The translations under genes were made by a program, and so were the position numbers. From assembly GCA_024742285.1 (NCBI GenBank), contig JANSYR010000002.1, positions 434,001 through 498,000 on the forward strand: DNA of 64,000 bases, in the 5' to 3' direction. This stretch comes from a bacterium (GTDB lineage Bacteria > Myxococcota_A > UBA9160 > UBA4427). Shown here in pieces: positions 34,792-43,145 of the stretch. The notes beneath the pieces were generated by a model that worked only from the letters and a program-made list of their open reading frames with translations, made no database searches and was not told the DNA's origin. Each line of letters starts with the position of its first letter. Position 1 is the stretch's first letter.

Positions 34792-36879
34792 CTAGCGATC
34801 GGCTTCGAGCTTCTCCCGGAAGGCCTGCGCGGGGATCGCGCCGGAGAAGTGGAAGCCCTGCATCTCGTGGCAGCCCTGCGCAGCGAGGAACTCGGCCTGG
34901 TCGGCGTGGCTCACGCCTTCGGCGATGGGGTGCAGGTGGAGGTCCTGCGCCATGCGGATCACGTTGGCGAGCAGCTGACTGCCTTCGCCGTCCGGCGCGA
35001 TCGTGTCGACGAGGCGACGGTCGAGCTTCAGCACGTCGATCGGCTGGCTCATCAGGACGGCGAGGGCCGAGTAGCCCTTGCCGAAGTCGTCGAGGACGAT
35101 TCGGACGCCCATGCGGCGCAGCTCTTCGAGGCTCGAGGCCGTCGTGTCGTCGTCCCGGAGCAGGAGACTCTCGGTGATCTCGAGGTCGAGGAGCTGCGGC
35201 GGAAGGCCGGCGTGCTTCAGGGCGTCGACGACGGCCGTGAAGACGTCGTCCTGCTCGAACTGGAGCGGCGAGACGTTGACGGAGAGGCGGATGGGCTCGT
35301 CGCAGCTCGCGAGCCACATCGCGCCTTCCTGGCAGGCTCGCATGAGCGTCCATCGACCGAGGCTCGTGATGAAGCCCGTGTCCTCGGCGATGCGCAGGAC
35401 CTCGTCCGGCGAGACCCGGCCGAGCGTCGGCGAGGACCAGCGGAGGAGGGCCTCCGCGCCCACGATCCGGTCCGTTCGGTAGTCGACCCGCGGCTGATAA
35501 TGGAGCTCGATCTCTTCGCGGTCGAGGGCGGCGCGGAGCTCGTTCTCGAGGGAGAGGCGTCGGATCGCGCCGTCTTCCATCGACTGGGTGAAGAAACGAA
35601 AGCCGCCGCCGTTGCCCTTGGCCGCGTAGAGCGCGGCATCGGCCCGCTTGCGGAGATCGTCGGGGGTCTGACCGTCGCCCGGATAGACCGCGATGCCCGC
35701 GGAGGCAGAGGGGGTGAGGGTCTGGCCCAGCAGATCCACGGGCTGCTGCATCGCCGATAACATTCGTGCGGCGACGCGCTCCGCATCGGCGGGGCCGTGG
35801 ATGCCCGAGAGCAGGACGGTGAACTCGTCGCCGCCGAGTCGGGAGACCAGGCCTTCCTGGTTTGCGCTGCCGTCGTGATCGAGACAGACCACGTCATGGG
35901 CGCGGACGGAGTCCGAGAGCCGCGCGGAGACCACGCGAAGGAGCTGGTCGCCCGCATCGTGTCCGAGGGTGTCGTTGATCAGCTTGAAGCGGTCGAGATC
36001 GATGTAGAGGAGGGCCAGCTGCTCGCGTTCGCGCTTGGCTCGGGCGAGCGCGTTGGCCAGGCAATCGTCGAAGTGGCGGCGGTTGCCGAGTCCCGTCAGC
36101 TCGTCGATGCGACTCCGCGCCTCGGCCTCGGCGAGCCGCTGCATGTGGTCGGTCGTGTCCTCGCACACGCCGAAGACGCGCGAAGAACTTCCTTCATGGA
36201 TCGCTCCGAAAGCCCTGCCACGCGTACGGAAATGCCGCTGCTTTCCGTTCACGTCGGTCAGCCGGATCTGGACGCAGAAGGGGGTGCTCGACCGGGCCGC
36301 CTCGAAGAGCGTGCCGGCGAAGAGCGCGCGGTCGTCGGTGTGGATGCAGTCGAGGAGCGGCGTCGGCGCCATCGTGTCGCCGTCGTCGTCGTAGCCGATC
36401 AGGCGCTGGAGCTGGGGCGACGGACAGAAGGTGCCGGTGTCCGGTCGGAAGTCGAAGTAGACGAGGTCCATCGTCGACTCGAGCTGCTGGAGCGTCGTGG
36501 CCTGGCTCTTGAGCTCCTCGAACCGCTGCCAGCGCGCGAGCACGGCGCGGACGTGGTCGGCGACCCGTGCGAAGTCGATCGACGCCGGGAGGAGCTCGAA
36601 GACGTGATGGTCGACGCAGGGATGCGCGTTCTCGCTCTGCGGGGTGTGCAGCACGATGGCGGGCGCACCGGGAAACGTCTCGACGATCTGCTCGCAGGTG
36701 GCCGCGAACTCGAGGCCGCCTGCACCGGGCAGGAGGAGCACGACCATCGGGTCGAGTCGCGAGCGCGCGAGGTCGTACACGTGGAGTCCGCCGGCTTCCA
36801 GGTGGCGGACGATCTCCGCGACGCGCTCGTCGTCGGTCGCACTCCAGATCGCGACGTCGATTTGCCGCTCTTCGGGCAT
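34792..36879 (-). CDS. GGDEF-EAL cyclic-di-GMP regulator with receiver-like and PAS domains
   Basis: 695 aa from ATG 36879 (GGAG 5 nt upstream; GTG 36891 is the alternative). Order: receiver-like domain (about 1-130, with VVLLLPG), PAS domain (about 145-260, ending in VFGVCEDTTDH), GGDEF (motif RLGGDEF, about 342-348) and EAL (AEALLRW, about 474-480; DDFGKGYSAL, about 605-614). Both catalytic signatures look intact, so it could make or break c-di-GMP depending on the signal. No membrane segment. It is transcribed alone; its target is unknown, but exopolysaccharide export is commonly controlled this way. Confidence 0.9.
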   Translation of the reverse strand: MPEERQIDVAIWSATDDERVAEIVRHLEAGGLHVYDLARSRLDPMVVLLLPGAGGLEFAATCEQIVETFPGAPAIVLHTPQSENAHPCVDHHVFELLPASIDFARVADHVRAVLARWQRFEELKSQATTLQQLESTMDLVYFDFRPDTGTFCPSPQLQRLIGYDDDGDTMAPTPLLDCIHTDDRALFAGTLFEAARSSTPFCVQIRLTDVNGKQRHFRTRGRAFGAIHEGSSSRVFGVCEDTTDHMQRLAEAEARSRIDELTGLGNRRHFDDCLANALARAKREREQLALLYIDLDRFKLINDTLGHDAGDQLLRVVSARLSDSVRAHDVVCLDHDGSANQEGLVSRLGGDEFTVLLSGIHGPADAERVAARMLSAMQQPVDLLGQTLTPSASAGIAVYPGDGQTPDDLRKRADAALYAAKGNGGGFRFFTQSMEDGAIRRLSLENELRAALDREEIELHYQPRVDYRTDRIVGAEALLRWSSPTLGRVSPDEVLRIAEDTGFITSLGRWTLMRACQEGAMWLASCDEPIRLSVNVSPLQFEQDDVFTAVVDALKHAGLPPQLLDLEITESLLLRDDDTTASSLEELRRMGVRIVLDDFGKGYSALAVLMSQPIDVLKLDRRLVDTIAPDGEGSQLLANVIRMAQDLHLHPIAEGVSHADQAEFLAAQGCHEMQGFHFSGAIPAQAFREKLEADR

Positions 36880-37131
36880 TCCCTCTCCCACGCATCCCGC
36901 GCACGCGCCCGGAGGGCTCGCGTCCGTACAGGACGGAAAGTCGCACCCGTCGCTCGACGGGCGGCGTTCCTGCGTGGGCTTATCGGATCATCCAGGCGGC
37001 TAGCTGTATATCCGCGAGGAAGATCGGGAGAAGAATCTAGACTGGCCGGGACGGATCGCTCCTGAACGGTGGCGCGACGCTTCCATTCAGAAACGCAGTT
37101 GCCGAAGTCCTGCGCGTGGGATGCCGATCGG

Positions 37132-38364
37132 TCAAGACGGCGCGCGCCAGGCGAGCGGCTTGTAGAGCACGCGTCCGTCGCCCTCGACCGCCCAGCCGAC
37201 GATCGGGTTCAGGTGGTAGAGCGCGGCGCCGGGCCCGCGGGCATCGAGGAGCTGCCGAACCGTCGGCTGGACGTACCCGGTCTCGTCGATCGCGCGACTC
37301 GAGAGCTCCATCGGCGCGCCGTCGAACCGGAAGGGCAGGGTGAATCGCGTGTGTGCCTTCGGAAGCACCGGCCCCGCGAGCCTCGCCGCCTGCCACCGCT
37401 TGCCGCCGTCGAGGGAGACCTCCACGCGCGTGATCCGGCCGCGGCCGCTCCAGGCGATCCCGCGCAGCTCGTGCCAGCCGCGCTCGAGCACCGCCGGGTA
37501 GGTGGGCGTCGTGATGACCGACCGCGCGTCCATCGTGAAGCTGAACTGGCGGACCCGTCCGTTCCCGATCGGCTCGGTGTACTTCGACGTCTCCTCGCGG
37601 GTCATGAAGGGCCGGTCCGACACTTCGATGCGTCGGAGCCACTTGACGCTCGAGTTCCCCTCCCATCCCGGGTTGAAGAGCCGGATCGGGAATCCCTGGG
37701 CCGGCCGGAGCGGCTCGCCGTTCTGCGCGTAGGCCACGATCGAGTCGTCCTGAGCCTTCTCGATCGGGATCGAGCGGGTCATCACGGCCGCGTCCGACCC
37801 CTCGGCCAGGAGCCACTTCGCTCCGGGCTTCACGCCGGCCTCCCGAAGCAGCGTTACCAGCGCCACGCCGGTCCACTCGCTCTGACTCGTGAGGCCGCAG
37901 AGGAACTGCGGCGTCGTCTCTTCGCCCGCGTCGACGCGAAGGTTGCCCGAGCACTCGAGAAACGCGATCCGCGAGACGGCCGGGAAGCGGAGGAGATCGG
38001 CGGTGGAGAATTTGAGGGGCCGCTCGACCATCCCGTGGATCAGGAGCTCGTGGTGTGCGGGGTCGATCGCGGGGATGCCGGCGTGATGGCGTTCGAAGTG
38101 GAGGTCCGAGGGCGTGATCGTGCCGTGGAGATCCTGGAGTGGCGTTCCGGAGATCGAACCGAACGCCGAGAGGCGCTCGAGCCTGGCGTGAGGAGAACGT
38201 CCGCCGAGGGAAGAGGGCGGTCGGCCCGGGATCTTCGTCGGGTCCGCGGTCGGCGAATCGTCGGCGCCCGCGCGACCGGTCAGCGCGAGGCCTCCTGCGC
38301 CCGCCAGCGCCGCCAGCACGCGCCGTCGCGTCGGATCCTTCGGCGTCCGCGGTTCGTCGCTCAT
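37132..38364 (-). CDS. soxC: SoxC-like sulfite dehydrogenase, molybdopterin subunit
   Basis: 410 aa from ATG 38364. Tat signal with RRRVLAALAGAGGLALTG. The Mo-cofactor domain shows FLECSGNLR with the Mo-ligand Cys (about residue 142), QSEWTGV, and GYPIR-like GFPIRLFNPGWEGNSSVKWL; the C-terminal dimer domain has VEVSLDGGKRW. These are hallmarks of the sulfite oxidase family, closest in layout to SoxC. In Sox systems, SoxC pairs with the cytochrome SoxD to oxidise sulfur bound to SoxY. Here it overlaps the cytochrome gene by 4 nt, but no soxXYZAB genes are in the window, so it may act as a stand-alone sulfite or sulfane dehydrogenase. Confidence 0.88.
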   Translation of the reverse strand: MSDEPRTPKDPTRRRVLAALAGAGGLALTGRAGADDSPTADPTKIPGRPPSSLGGRSPHARLERLSAFGSISGTPLQDLHGTITPSDLHFERHHAGIPAIDPAHHELLIHGMVERPLKFSTADLLRFPAVSRIAFLECSGNLRVDAGEETTPQFLCGLTSQSEWTGVALVTLLREAGVKPGAKWLLAEGSDAAVMTRSIPIEKAQDDSIVAYAQNGEPLRPAQGFPIRLFNPGWEGNSSVKWLRRIEVSDRPFMTREETSKYTEPIGNGRVRQFSFTMDARSVITTPTYPAVLERGWHELRGIAWSGRGRITRVEVSLDGGKRWQAARLAGPVLPKAHTRFTLPFRFDGAPMELSSRAIDETGYVQPTVRQLLDARGPGAALYHLNPIVGWAVEGDGRVLYKPLAWRAPS

Positions 38365-38951
38365 CGGATCTCCTTCCCGCCGCGCCGGTCGTCCGGCACG
38401 AAGCGATCCCGTGCCGGCATCTCGATCTTCGGGAGCGCGTCGCGATCGAGCCGCGCCTCCGCGGGCCACAGATCGTTCAGATGGAGGAGGTAGGCGGTCA
38501 GCGCGTAGACCTCGTCGTCGGAGAGCGAGCCCGGCCGCTCGAGGGGCATCGCGCGTCGCGTGTAGTCGAAGACCGTCGTCGCATACGGCCAGTAGCTCCC
38601 GATCGAGCGCGGCGCGCGCGGGTCCTCGCCGAAGGGGAAGGCGTCGCCCTCGACCCGGCCCGTGAGGCGATCGAAGGGCGTGCCGCGTCCGTCCTCGCCG
38701 TGGCAGTGGCGACACTTCGCTTCGTAGAGCGCGCGGCCTTCGTCGGCGGTGCCGCCTCCGTCGGGCAGGCCCGTGCCGTCGGGGCGGACGTCGATGTCGA
38801 GGCGGGCGATGTCGGCGTGGGTCGCGGGGCGGCCGAGGTCGAAGCGAGTGGGTTGGGCAGGGGTCGCGGGGTCGTTCGCGTGGAGTCCGCTGCAGGCGAG
38901 CAGCAGGACGACGAGCGTCGAGGCGGTCAGGGGCGACACGATCCGAATCAC
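38361..38951 (-). CDS. soxD: SoxD-like c-type cytochrome
   Basis: 196 aa. N-terminal signal (LTASTLVVLLLACSGL, possibly a lipobox), one haem-binding CRHCH (about residues 83-87) and a distal Met in MPLERPG (about 135). It is the electron acceptor for the SoxC-like dehydrogenase encoded just downstream with a 4-nt overlap. At this length it corresponds to one haem domain; SoxD proteins often carry two, so this is a short version. Its start lies about 86 nt from the tRNA-Arg gene. Confidence 0.85.
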   Translation of the reverse strand: MIRIVSPLTASTLVVLLLACSGLHANDPATPAQPTRFDLGRPATHADIARLDIDVRPDGTGLPDGGGTADEGRALYEAKCRHCHGEDGRGTPFDRLTGRVEGDAFPFGEDPRAPRSIGSYWPYATTVFDYTRRAMPLERPGSLSDDEVYALTAYLLHLNDLWPAEARLDRDALPKIEMPARDRFVPDDRRGGKEIR

Positions 38952-39037
38952 GGTTCGACGCTAGCGCAGCGGCGTTTCCGCCTGATGCGGCGGGCTCTCT
39001 GCTAGCCTCGGGCTTCGGCGTTCGATCGACGCCGCGC

Positions 39038-39114
39038 GCCCCCGTAGCTCAGATGGATAGAGCGTCGGTTTCCTAAACCGTGCGTCGCAGGTTCGAGTCC
39101 TGCCGGGGGCGCCA
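39038..39114 (+). tRNA. tRNA-Arg (anticodon CCU)
   Basis: 77 nt including an encoded CCA (39112-39114). Cloverleaf: acceptor GCCCCCG/CGGGGGC, D arm GCTC..GAGC, anticodon loop TTCCTAA with anticodon CCT at positions 34-36 (reads AGG), and T arm GCAGG-TTCGAGT-CCTGC. The lowest pair of the anticodon stem (27-43) is a T-T mismatch. Its 3' 45 nt plus one further base form the integration core repeated at 48177 and, degenerate, at 51265. The gene stays complete because the integrated element restores the 3' end. Confidence 0.95.
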
Positions 39115-39115
39115 G
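39070..39115 (+). repeat. attachment core, copy 1 (attL, inside tRNA-Arg)
   Basis: 46 bp running from the tRNA anticodon loop to one base past CCA. It is identical over all 46 positions to 48177-48222. The bases just before differ by one position (ggT versus ggA), which marks the crossover limit. Confidence 0.93.
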
Positions 39116-39145
39116 GAAATCCAACACCTTAGGAGGAGCTTCTCG

Positions 39146-39907
39146 ATGTCCCAGCTGCCCGAGTTGGCGGATAGTCTGCGAAAGCTCGCGGAATCGGGAA
39201 CAGACTATCGGCTCTCGCGAATGTTCCTCAATCTCATCTACGAGCGTGCTGTCGAGCTCGGGCTCGATCCGGCCGACTTCGAGATGGAGACCTACGTCCT
39301 TCACGGCGGCGGGGGGACAGAGATGCCGACCTTCCGACACCGGTGCACTCGGATGCGTCACGGGCCGACGGAAGGGTATTTCTCCTTCGGGCGCGGAATC
39401 GACGAGGAGGGGTGCTGGACCTACCCCTGTGAATGGTCGCCATCCCATCGTGAGCGGACCAACTTCGGTTCGCCGCCCGATCGCGAGACGCAGGTGCATT
39501 TCGCGACGGAGGATTGGCTTACCGCGATCAAGGTGGAGAAGGAGTCTCCGAATCTCTGGGAAGGGGTTCAGCTAGCGATCGAGGCCTCCGCAGGTTCCGA
39601 AGGTCCGAACGAGCTTCTTGGGGTGGACGCGCGAATTGCATTCGCCAAGGACCTTGATGCGATTCAAAGCGACTTCGAGGAACGGTTCGCCGAGTCTCAG
39701 AGTGCGATCGACGATCTCCGAAAGGAGATCGACTTCCTGAAGGGGTCGACCCAAAGGCTGGGCTGGATCGATCTGAAACGATCCGCTGTCGCATCAGCGG
39801 TAACTCTCGGGATGCAACACGGCCCGGCCTTCGCCAGCGAACTGCTGCAGCGCATCCTTGCGGCGATCGAGCGCGTTCCAGAGCTGCCCGCTGGGATCGT
39901 GCTCTGA
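39146..39907 (+). CDS. element cargo protein of unknown function with coiled coil
   Basis: 253 aa from ATG 39146, preceded by AGGAGGAG about 8 nt upstream. No known domain recognised. The N-terminal half contains several Cys/Trp/His (CTRMRHGP, CWTYPCEWSPSH). Residues about 165-205 are a charged alpha-helical/coiled-coil segment (DLDAIQSDFEERF, then AIDDLRKEIDFL). The C-terminus is helical. No signal peptide or membrane segment. It sits directly inside attL, a position where satellites and islands usually carry accessory or defence cargo, and only 31 nt after the att core. Confidence 0.6.
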   Translation: MSQLPELADSLRKLAESGTDYRLSRMFLNLIYERAVELGLDPADFEMETYVLHGGGGTEMPTFRHRCTRMRHGPTEGYFSFGRGIDEEGCWTYPCEWSPSHRERTNFGSPPDRETQVHFATEDWLTAIKVEKESPNLWEGVQLAIEASAGSEGPNELLGVDARIAFAKDLDAIQSDFEERFAESQSAIDDLRKEIDFLKGSTQRLGWIDLKRSAVASAVTLGMQHGPAFASELLQRILAAIERVPELPAGIVL

Positions 39908-40061
39908 TCTTGCGGTCACGAAAGACGGCTTCGACCTGTCTGCGGCGCTAGCCGGTTTTCGCTCGACGACGTAGCCATGGCGGCCACACAGGCTCTCGGC
40001 TCGCCACGTCGGCCGGTCGCGCCGATCGCAGCGGCGTCGGAGATCGGCTGGGGAGGAGCAT

Positions 40062-40778
40062 ATGGGGAAGCAGAAGAGGCACGTCGGCCGATGCGTCTAC
40101 TGCGGCCACAGCGGAATGGTCACGCGAGACCATGTCCCGCCGAGAGGACTCTTCCCATCCGCGCTGCGTGGGGATCTTCCGATCGTGGATTCCTGCCGGG
40201 CCTGCAATCAGAGCTACGCACACGACATCGAATACGTGCGTGACTGCCTAGCTCTCGATGAGGACGTCGGCTCGACACCCTACGGCGTGGCTCTGTTCGA
40301 GGTCGCCCGCCGCAACGCTCGCCGCGGGTTCGGGCCGGCTCGAGGGCTGATCCGGGATGCGGAGCGCGTTGAGGTGCTCTCCCCGGAAGGCGTCGTCCTC
40401 GGCGAGCGGTTTCAGGTCGGTATCGACCGAGGCCGAATCCTGCACGTTGTCCGCCGCACCGTTCAGGGGCTTTGGGCGCACCATATCGGGCAGGTGCTGC
40501 CCCCGGAGCTGACTGTGAACTGCTGGATGGCTGGTGAGGTCGCCGACGTGGTTCTTGGCGAAGAGGAGCCTTGGATGTCGCTCCGCGAAGAGATCACGAG
40601 CGCGCCGCTCATGAGCCTTGCTAAGGGGGCCTTTGGCTACAGATTCGTGGTTGTTCCCGACCACAGTGAGGCATCGATCTGGTTCCTGCACTTCTACAGC
40701 GCGAAGACGTTCATCGGGATCACGCTCAACGAAGAAGTCGCGGAGGCGCGACGGCGGGAGCAGCGCGAGACTAGCTAG
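40062..40778 (+). CDS. HNH-type endonuclease-like protein (element cargo)
   Basis: 238 aa; ATG 40062 follows GGGGAGGAG by 4-5 nt. The N-terminus has a Zn-ribbon HNH arrangement: CVYCGHSG (about 12-19), RDHVPPRGLFP (about 23-33) and DSCRACNQSY (about 46-55), giving two CxxC pairs with a His/Asp-His centre. The rest (about 60-238) is an unknown alpha/beta domain. HNH proteins of this layout occur in restriction and other defence islands. It converges with the integrase, ends overlapping by 8 nt. A nuclease role is inferred from the motif only. Confidence 0.7.
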   Translation: MGKQKRHVGRCVYCGHSGMVTRDHVPPRGLFPSALRGDLPIVDSCRACNQSYAHDIEYVRDCLALDEDVGSTPYGVALFEVARRNARRGFGPARGLIRDAERVEVLSPEGVVLGERFQVGIDRGRILHVVRRTVQGLWAHHIGQVLPPELTVNCWMAGEVADVVLGEEEPWMSLREEITSAPLMSLAKGAFGYRFVVVPDHSEASIWFLHFYSAKTFIGITLNEEVAEARRREQRETS

Positions 40779-41937
40779 TGAGAGCAGCTTCCAGCGCCGC
40801 TGAAGCTTCTTCCTGCTGGCCGGGAAGCACGTGGGCGTACCGGTCGAGGGTAAAGGCGACTGTTGAGTGCCCGAGTCGCTCTGAGACGATCTTCGGGTTG
40901 ACGCCCGATTCCAGCAGCAGCGTCGCGCACGTGTGGCGGCAGTCGTACCAGCGGAATCGCTTCTTCAGGTCCTCGGGAAGCTCGGCGGCCTTCAGAATCG
41001 GTTTCAGGACCCGACGCGAGAGGTTCGAGTTCCGGATCGGCTCGCCGAGCTCGCCCGCGAACACGAAGCCGTGGTCGTTGTAGGCCCGCTTCAGCTTCAG
41101 GCGCCACGCGAGCTGCGCCCGGCGCCAGCCGCGCAGATCTGCGGCGATCGAAGCGGGTAGGGGGATCCTGCGGCGGCTGAGCCGCGTCTTCGGCTCGCCA
41201 AGCTTCCATATCTTCCCACGCTTCCCGGTCCGCTTGTCGGGCTTCCCGTCGATCCAGGCCAGCGACCGCTCAACGCAGACGACGCCGGCTTCGAGGTCGC
41301 AGTCGTCCCAGCGAAGCCCCTGGACCTCGCCGGGACGCATGCCGGTCGCCATGGAAAAGACGAACACGAAGCCGCGGGGGACCGACTTGGCGGCCTCGCG
41401 GAATGCTCGCGCCTGCGCTGCTGAGAGGGCCAGCATCTCGGTTCGAGACTCCCGGGGCGCCTGGACCCCGTCGACCGGACTCGTCGCGATGTATCCCCAC
41501 CTGACCGCCTGTCGGAGGGCCGCTCGCAGGACGGCGTGAGTGCGCCGGGCACCGTGCGCGCTCGGAAGTCCCTTCAGAAGCTGTTGGACGTCGATCGGCG
41601 TGACCTGGTTGAGCGGGCGCGCGCCGAGCGTCGCGCGAACCGGCTCGAGGAAACGCTGGTAGTCCTGGAGGGTCCGGGGCCTAACCCTGTCCTCGACCGC
41701 GTCCGAGATCCATCGATCGAGGTACTCGCTGAGCGGCAGCCGCGACGGCGTATGCAGCTCGCCAAGGTCGCGCTGCGTCAGCAGCTGCCGGAGAGCCTTC
41801 TCGGCGACCGCCTTCGTCCCATGAACTGTCTTCGACTCGTAGATCCGCTTTCCGGTGTCAGGATGGGTTCCGAGGTAGATCGTCACGAGCCACTTCTGGT
41901 CGCCGCGGCGCCGGATCTGACCGGAACGACGGCTCAA
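40771..41937 (-). CDS. int: tyrosine recombinase (integrase)
   Basis: 388 aa from TTG 41937, which overlaps the upstream stop (TTGA). N-terminal arm-binding beta region (QKWLVTIYLGTHPDTGKR), SAM-like core-binding domain (about 60-150) and catalytic domain with Arg in TGMRPGEVQG (about 198), HTCATLL (His/Arg box, about 328) and LGHSTVAFTLDRYAHV with the nucleophile Tyr (about 360). It should catalyse integration at the tRNA-Arg att core. It lies 1.7 kb from attL with cargo genes between. Co-transcribed with 41934-42755 and 42768-42962. Confidence 0.93.
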   Translation of the reverse strand: MSRRSGQIRRRGDQKWLVTIYLGTHPDTGKRIYESKTVHGTKAVAEKALRQLLTQRDLGELHTPSRLPLSEYLDRWISDAVEDRVRPRTLQDYQRFLEPVRATLGARPLNQVTPIDVQQLLKGLPSAHGARRTHAVLRAALRQAVRWGYIATSPVDGVQAPRESRTEMLALSAAQARAFREAAKSVPRGFVFVFSMATGMRPGEVQGLRWDDCDLEAGVVCVERSLAWIDGKPDKRTGKRGKIWKLGEPKTRLSRRRIPLPASIAADLRGWRRAQLAWRLKLKRAYNDHGFVFAGELGEPIRNSNLSRRVLKPILKAAELPEDLKKRFRWYDCRHTCATLLLESGVNPKIVSERLGHSTVAFTLDRYAHVLPGQQEEASAALEAALTS

Positions 41938-42755
41938 GCGGAAACCTCGCCCCGCGCGTCCGCCATCGCCTCGAGTGACTCCACGGCCGCGAACTGAAAG
42001 TCTCGGATGACGTCTTCGGAGACCATCTCGAAGTCGCCTCGCGCGACGTGTTCGCACAGAATCCACATCACGCGAGCGTGGTCGCGATGGCGCTCCTCCG
42101 TGGAGGTGCTGTAGCGGATGCGGACTCGCTGCCCATGGCACGCATCGAACGCAGCGGCCTGGAGCGCCTCGACGTCGTCGAGCAGGTAGTCGGCCTCGTC
42201 GTGATTGATGTCTGCCGCCCGGACGCGCACAGCGAGGGCCAGCCGTGACGTCGCAAACGAGATGAGATCGGCAGCAGTCGCCGCGCCGGGTTCCTCGTGG
42301 TCAGACGGCACTCCGAAATGGAGCTCGAGCTCGTGAAGACTGTCGTCTGCACAGCGATGATCCGCCGTCATGTCGTCGACGAGCATCCAGTCGAGCTCGT
42401 CGATGATCTCGGAGGCGATTCTGCAGTCCGGACGGTTCTCGAGGCTCGCGAGACCGTGTGCGCGGTTTGCGATCTGCGCCCGGAGTAGTGCGACAGACTG
42501 CGGGTCCCCGGCCACGATGAACTCGACCGTGCCGCCGTCGGCGGTGATTCCCGCAGCCGAGCGAAGTGCGTCGGCGTCGGCCAGGAGGGCGCGGACCTGG
42601 TCGCACAGCCAGTCATCCTCCGCGAGGAACGCGCGAGCGAGCGCCATGCGTCTTCGAGCTCGGGCCTCGAGCCACTCAACCGGCGACGACCGGTCGATCG
42701 TGTCGCGTTCTTCCACGCCGAGCTCGAGCTTGATCACATGGCAGTCCGTTCGCAT
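41934..42755 (-). CDS. element protein of unknown function
   Basis: 273 aa; ATG 42755 preceded by AGGAAGGGG. Predicted mostly helical and acidic, with no recognised domain, signal or membrane segment. It overlaps the integrase start by 4 nt and begins 12 nt after the small regulator-like gene, so it belongs to the integrase operon. Trp-rich (EWLEARARR, DDWLCDQV, ELDWMLVDD), perhaps for protein contacts. Confidence 0.55.
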   Translation of the reverse strand: MRTDCHVIKLELGVEERDTIDRSSPVEWLEARARRRMALARAFLAEDDWLCDQVRALLADADALRSAAGITADGGTVEFIVAGDPQSVALLRAQIANRAHGLASLENRPDCRIASEIIDELDWMLVDDMTADHRCADDSLHELELHFGVPSDHEEPGAATAADLISFATSRLALAVRVRAADINHDEADYLLDDVEALQAAAFDACHGQRVRIRYSTSTEERHRDHARVMWILCEHVARGDFEMVSEDVIRDFQFAAVESLEAMADARGEVSA

Positions 42756-42767
42756 GGATTCCCCTTC

Positions 42768-42962
42768 CTAGCGCCGCATCCTCCGCAGGTGCCGTCGCAA
42801 CAGGTCCGCGACGTAGGCCGCGGGAGCCGTGTCGCCCGCGAGATCTGCGAGCTCTCTCGCCTCTGATTCCGTCAGCGAGATCATGATGCGCCGGTCGCGG
42901 CGCTGGTCAGAGGGGATGGGCTTGCGGCCCGCCCCCGGTCGTTTTCCACCCTTGGGAGACAA
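42768..42962 (-). CDS. small DNA-binding-like protein (ribbon-helix-helix type)
   Basis: 64 aa from TTG 42962; AGGAG lies 6 nt upstream, which decides the start. A basic N-terminus (KGGKRPGAGRKP, an AT-hook-like GAGRKP motif) is followed by IMISLTESEARELADLAGD and a helix, matching the beta strand-helix-helix size of RHH proteins. It is the first gene of the integrase operon, and an inverted repeat (42973-42999) lies immediately upstream, so autoregulation is likely. Confidence in DNA binding is moderate. Confidence 0.6.
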   Translation of the reverse strand: MSPKGGKRPGAGRKPIPSDQRRDRRIMISLTESEARELADLAGDTAPAAYVADLLRRHLRRMRR

Positions 42963-42972
42963 TACGAACTCC

Positions 42973-42999
42973 TATGAATTCCTGCAACTTTCATTCATA
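42973..42999. promoter_or_regulatory. inverted repeat, likely operator of integrase operon
   Basis: TATGAAT (42973-42979) and ATTCATA (42993-42999) form a perfect 7-bp inverted repeat with 13 nt between centres of the arms' inner ends. It is AT-rich in GC-rich surroundings and lies 10 nt upstream of the start of the RHH-like gene, overlapping the place for its promoter and ribosome site. Arm size and location fit an operator for a small dimeric repressor. Confidence 0.55.
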
Positions 43000-43145
43000 A
43001 AGGACGAGCGCGTGTTGCTTTGGCGCGGGCCTCGCTTTGGTGTCGTGCTCCTCGCGCCACCGGCGGCAACTTCGCGGAGCCGGCGCGCGGCGCGGCGGTA
43101 GACTGCGACGCGAGCCGACTCGAACGTCCGAGCCTCGAGCAGAGG

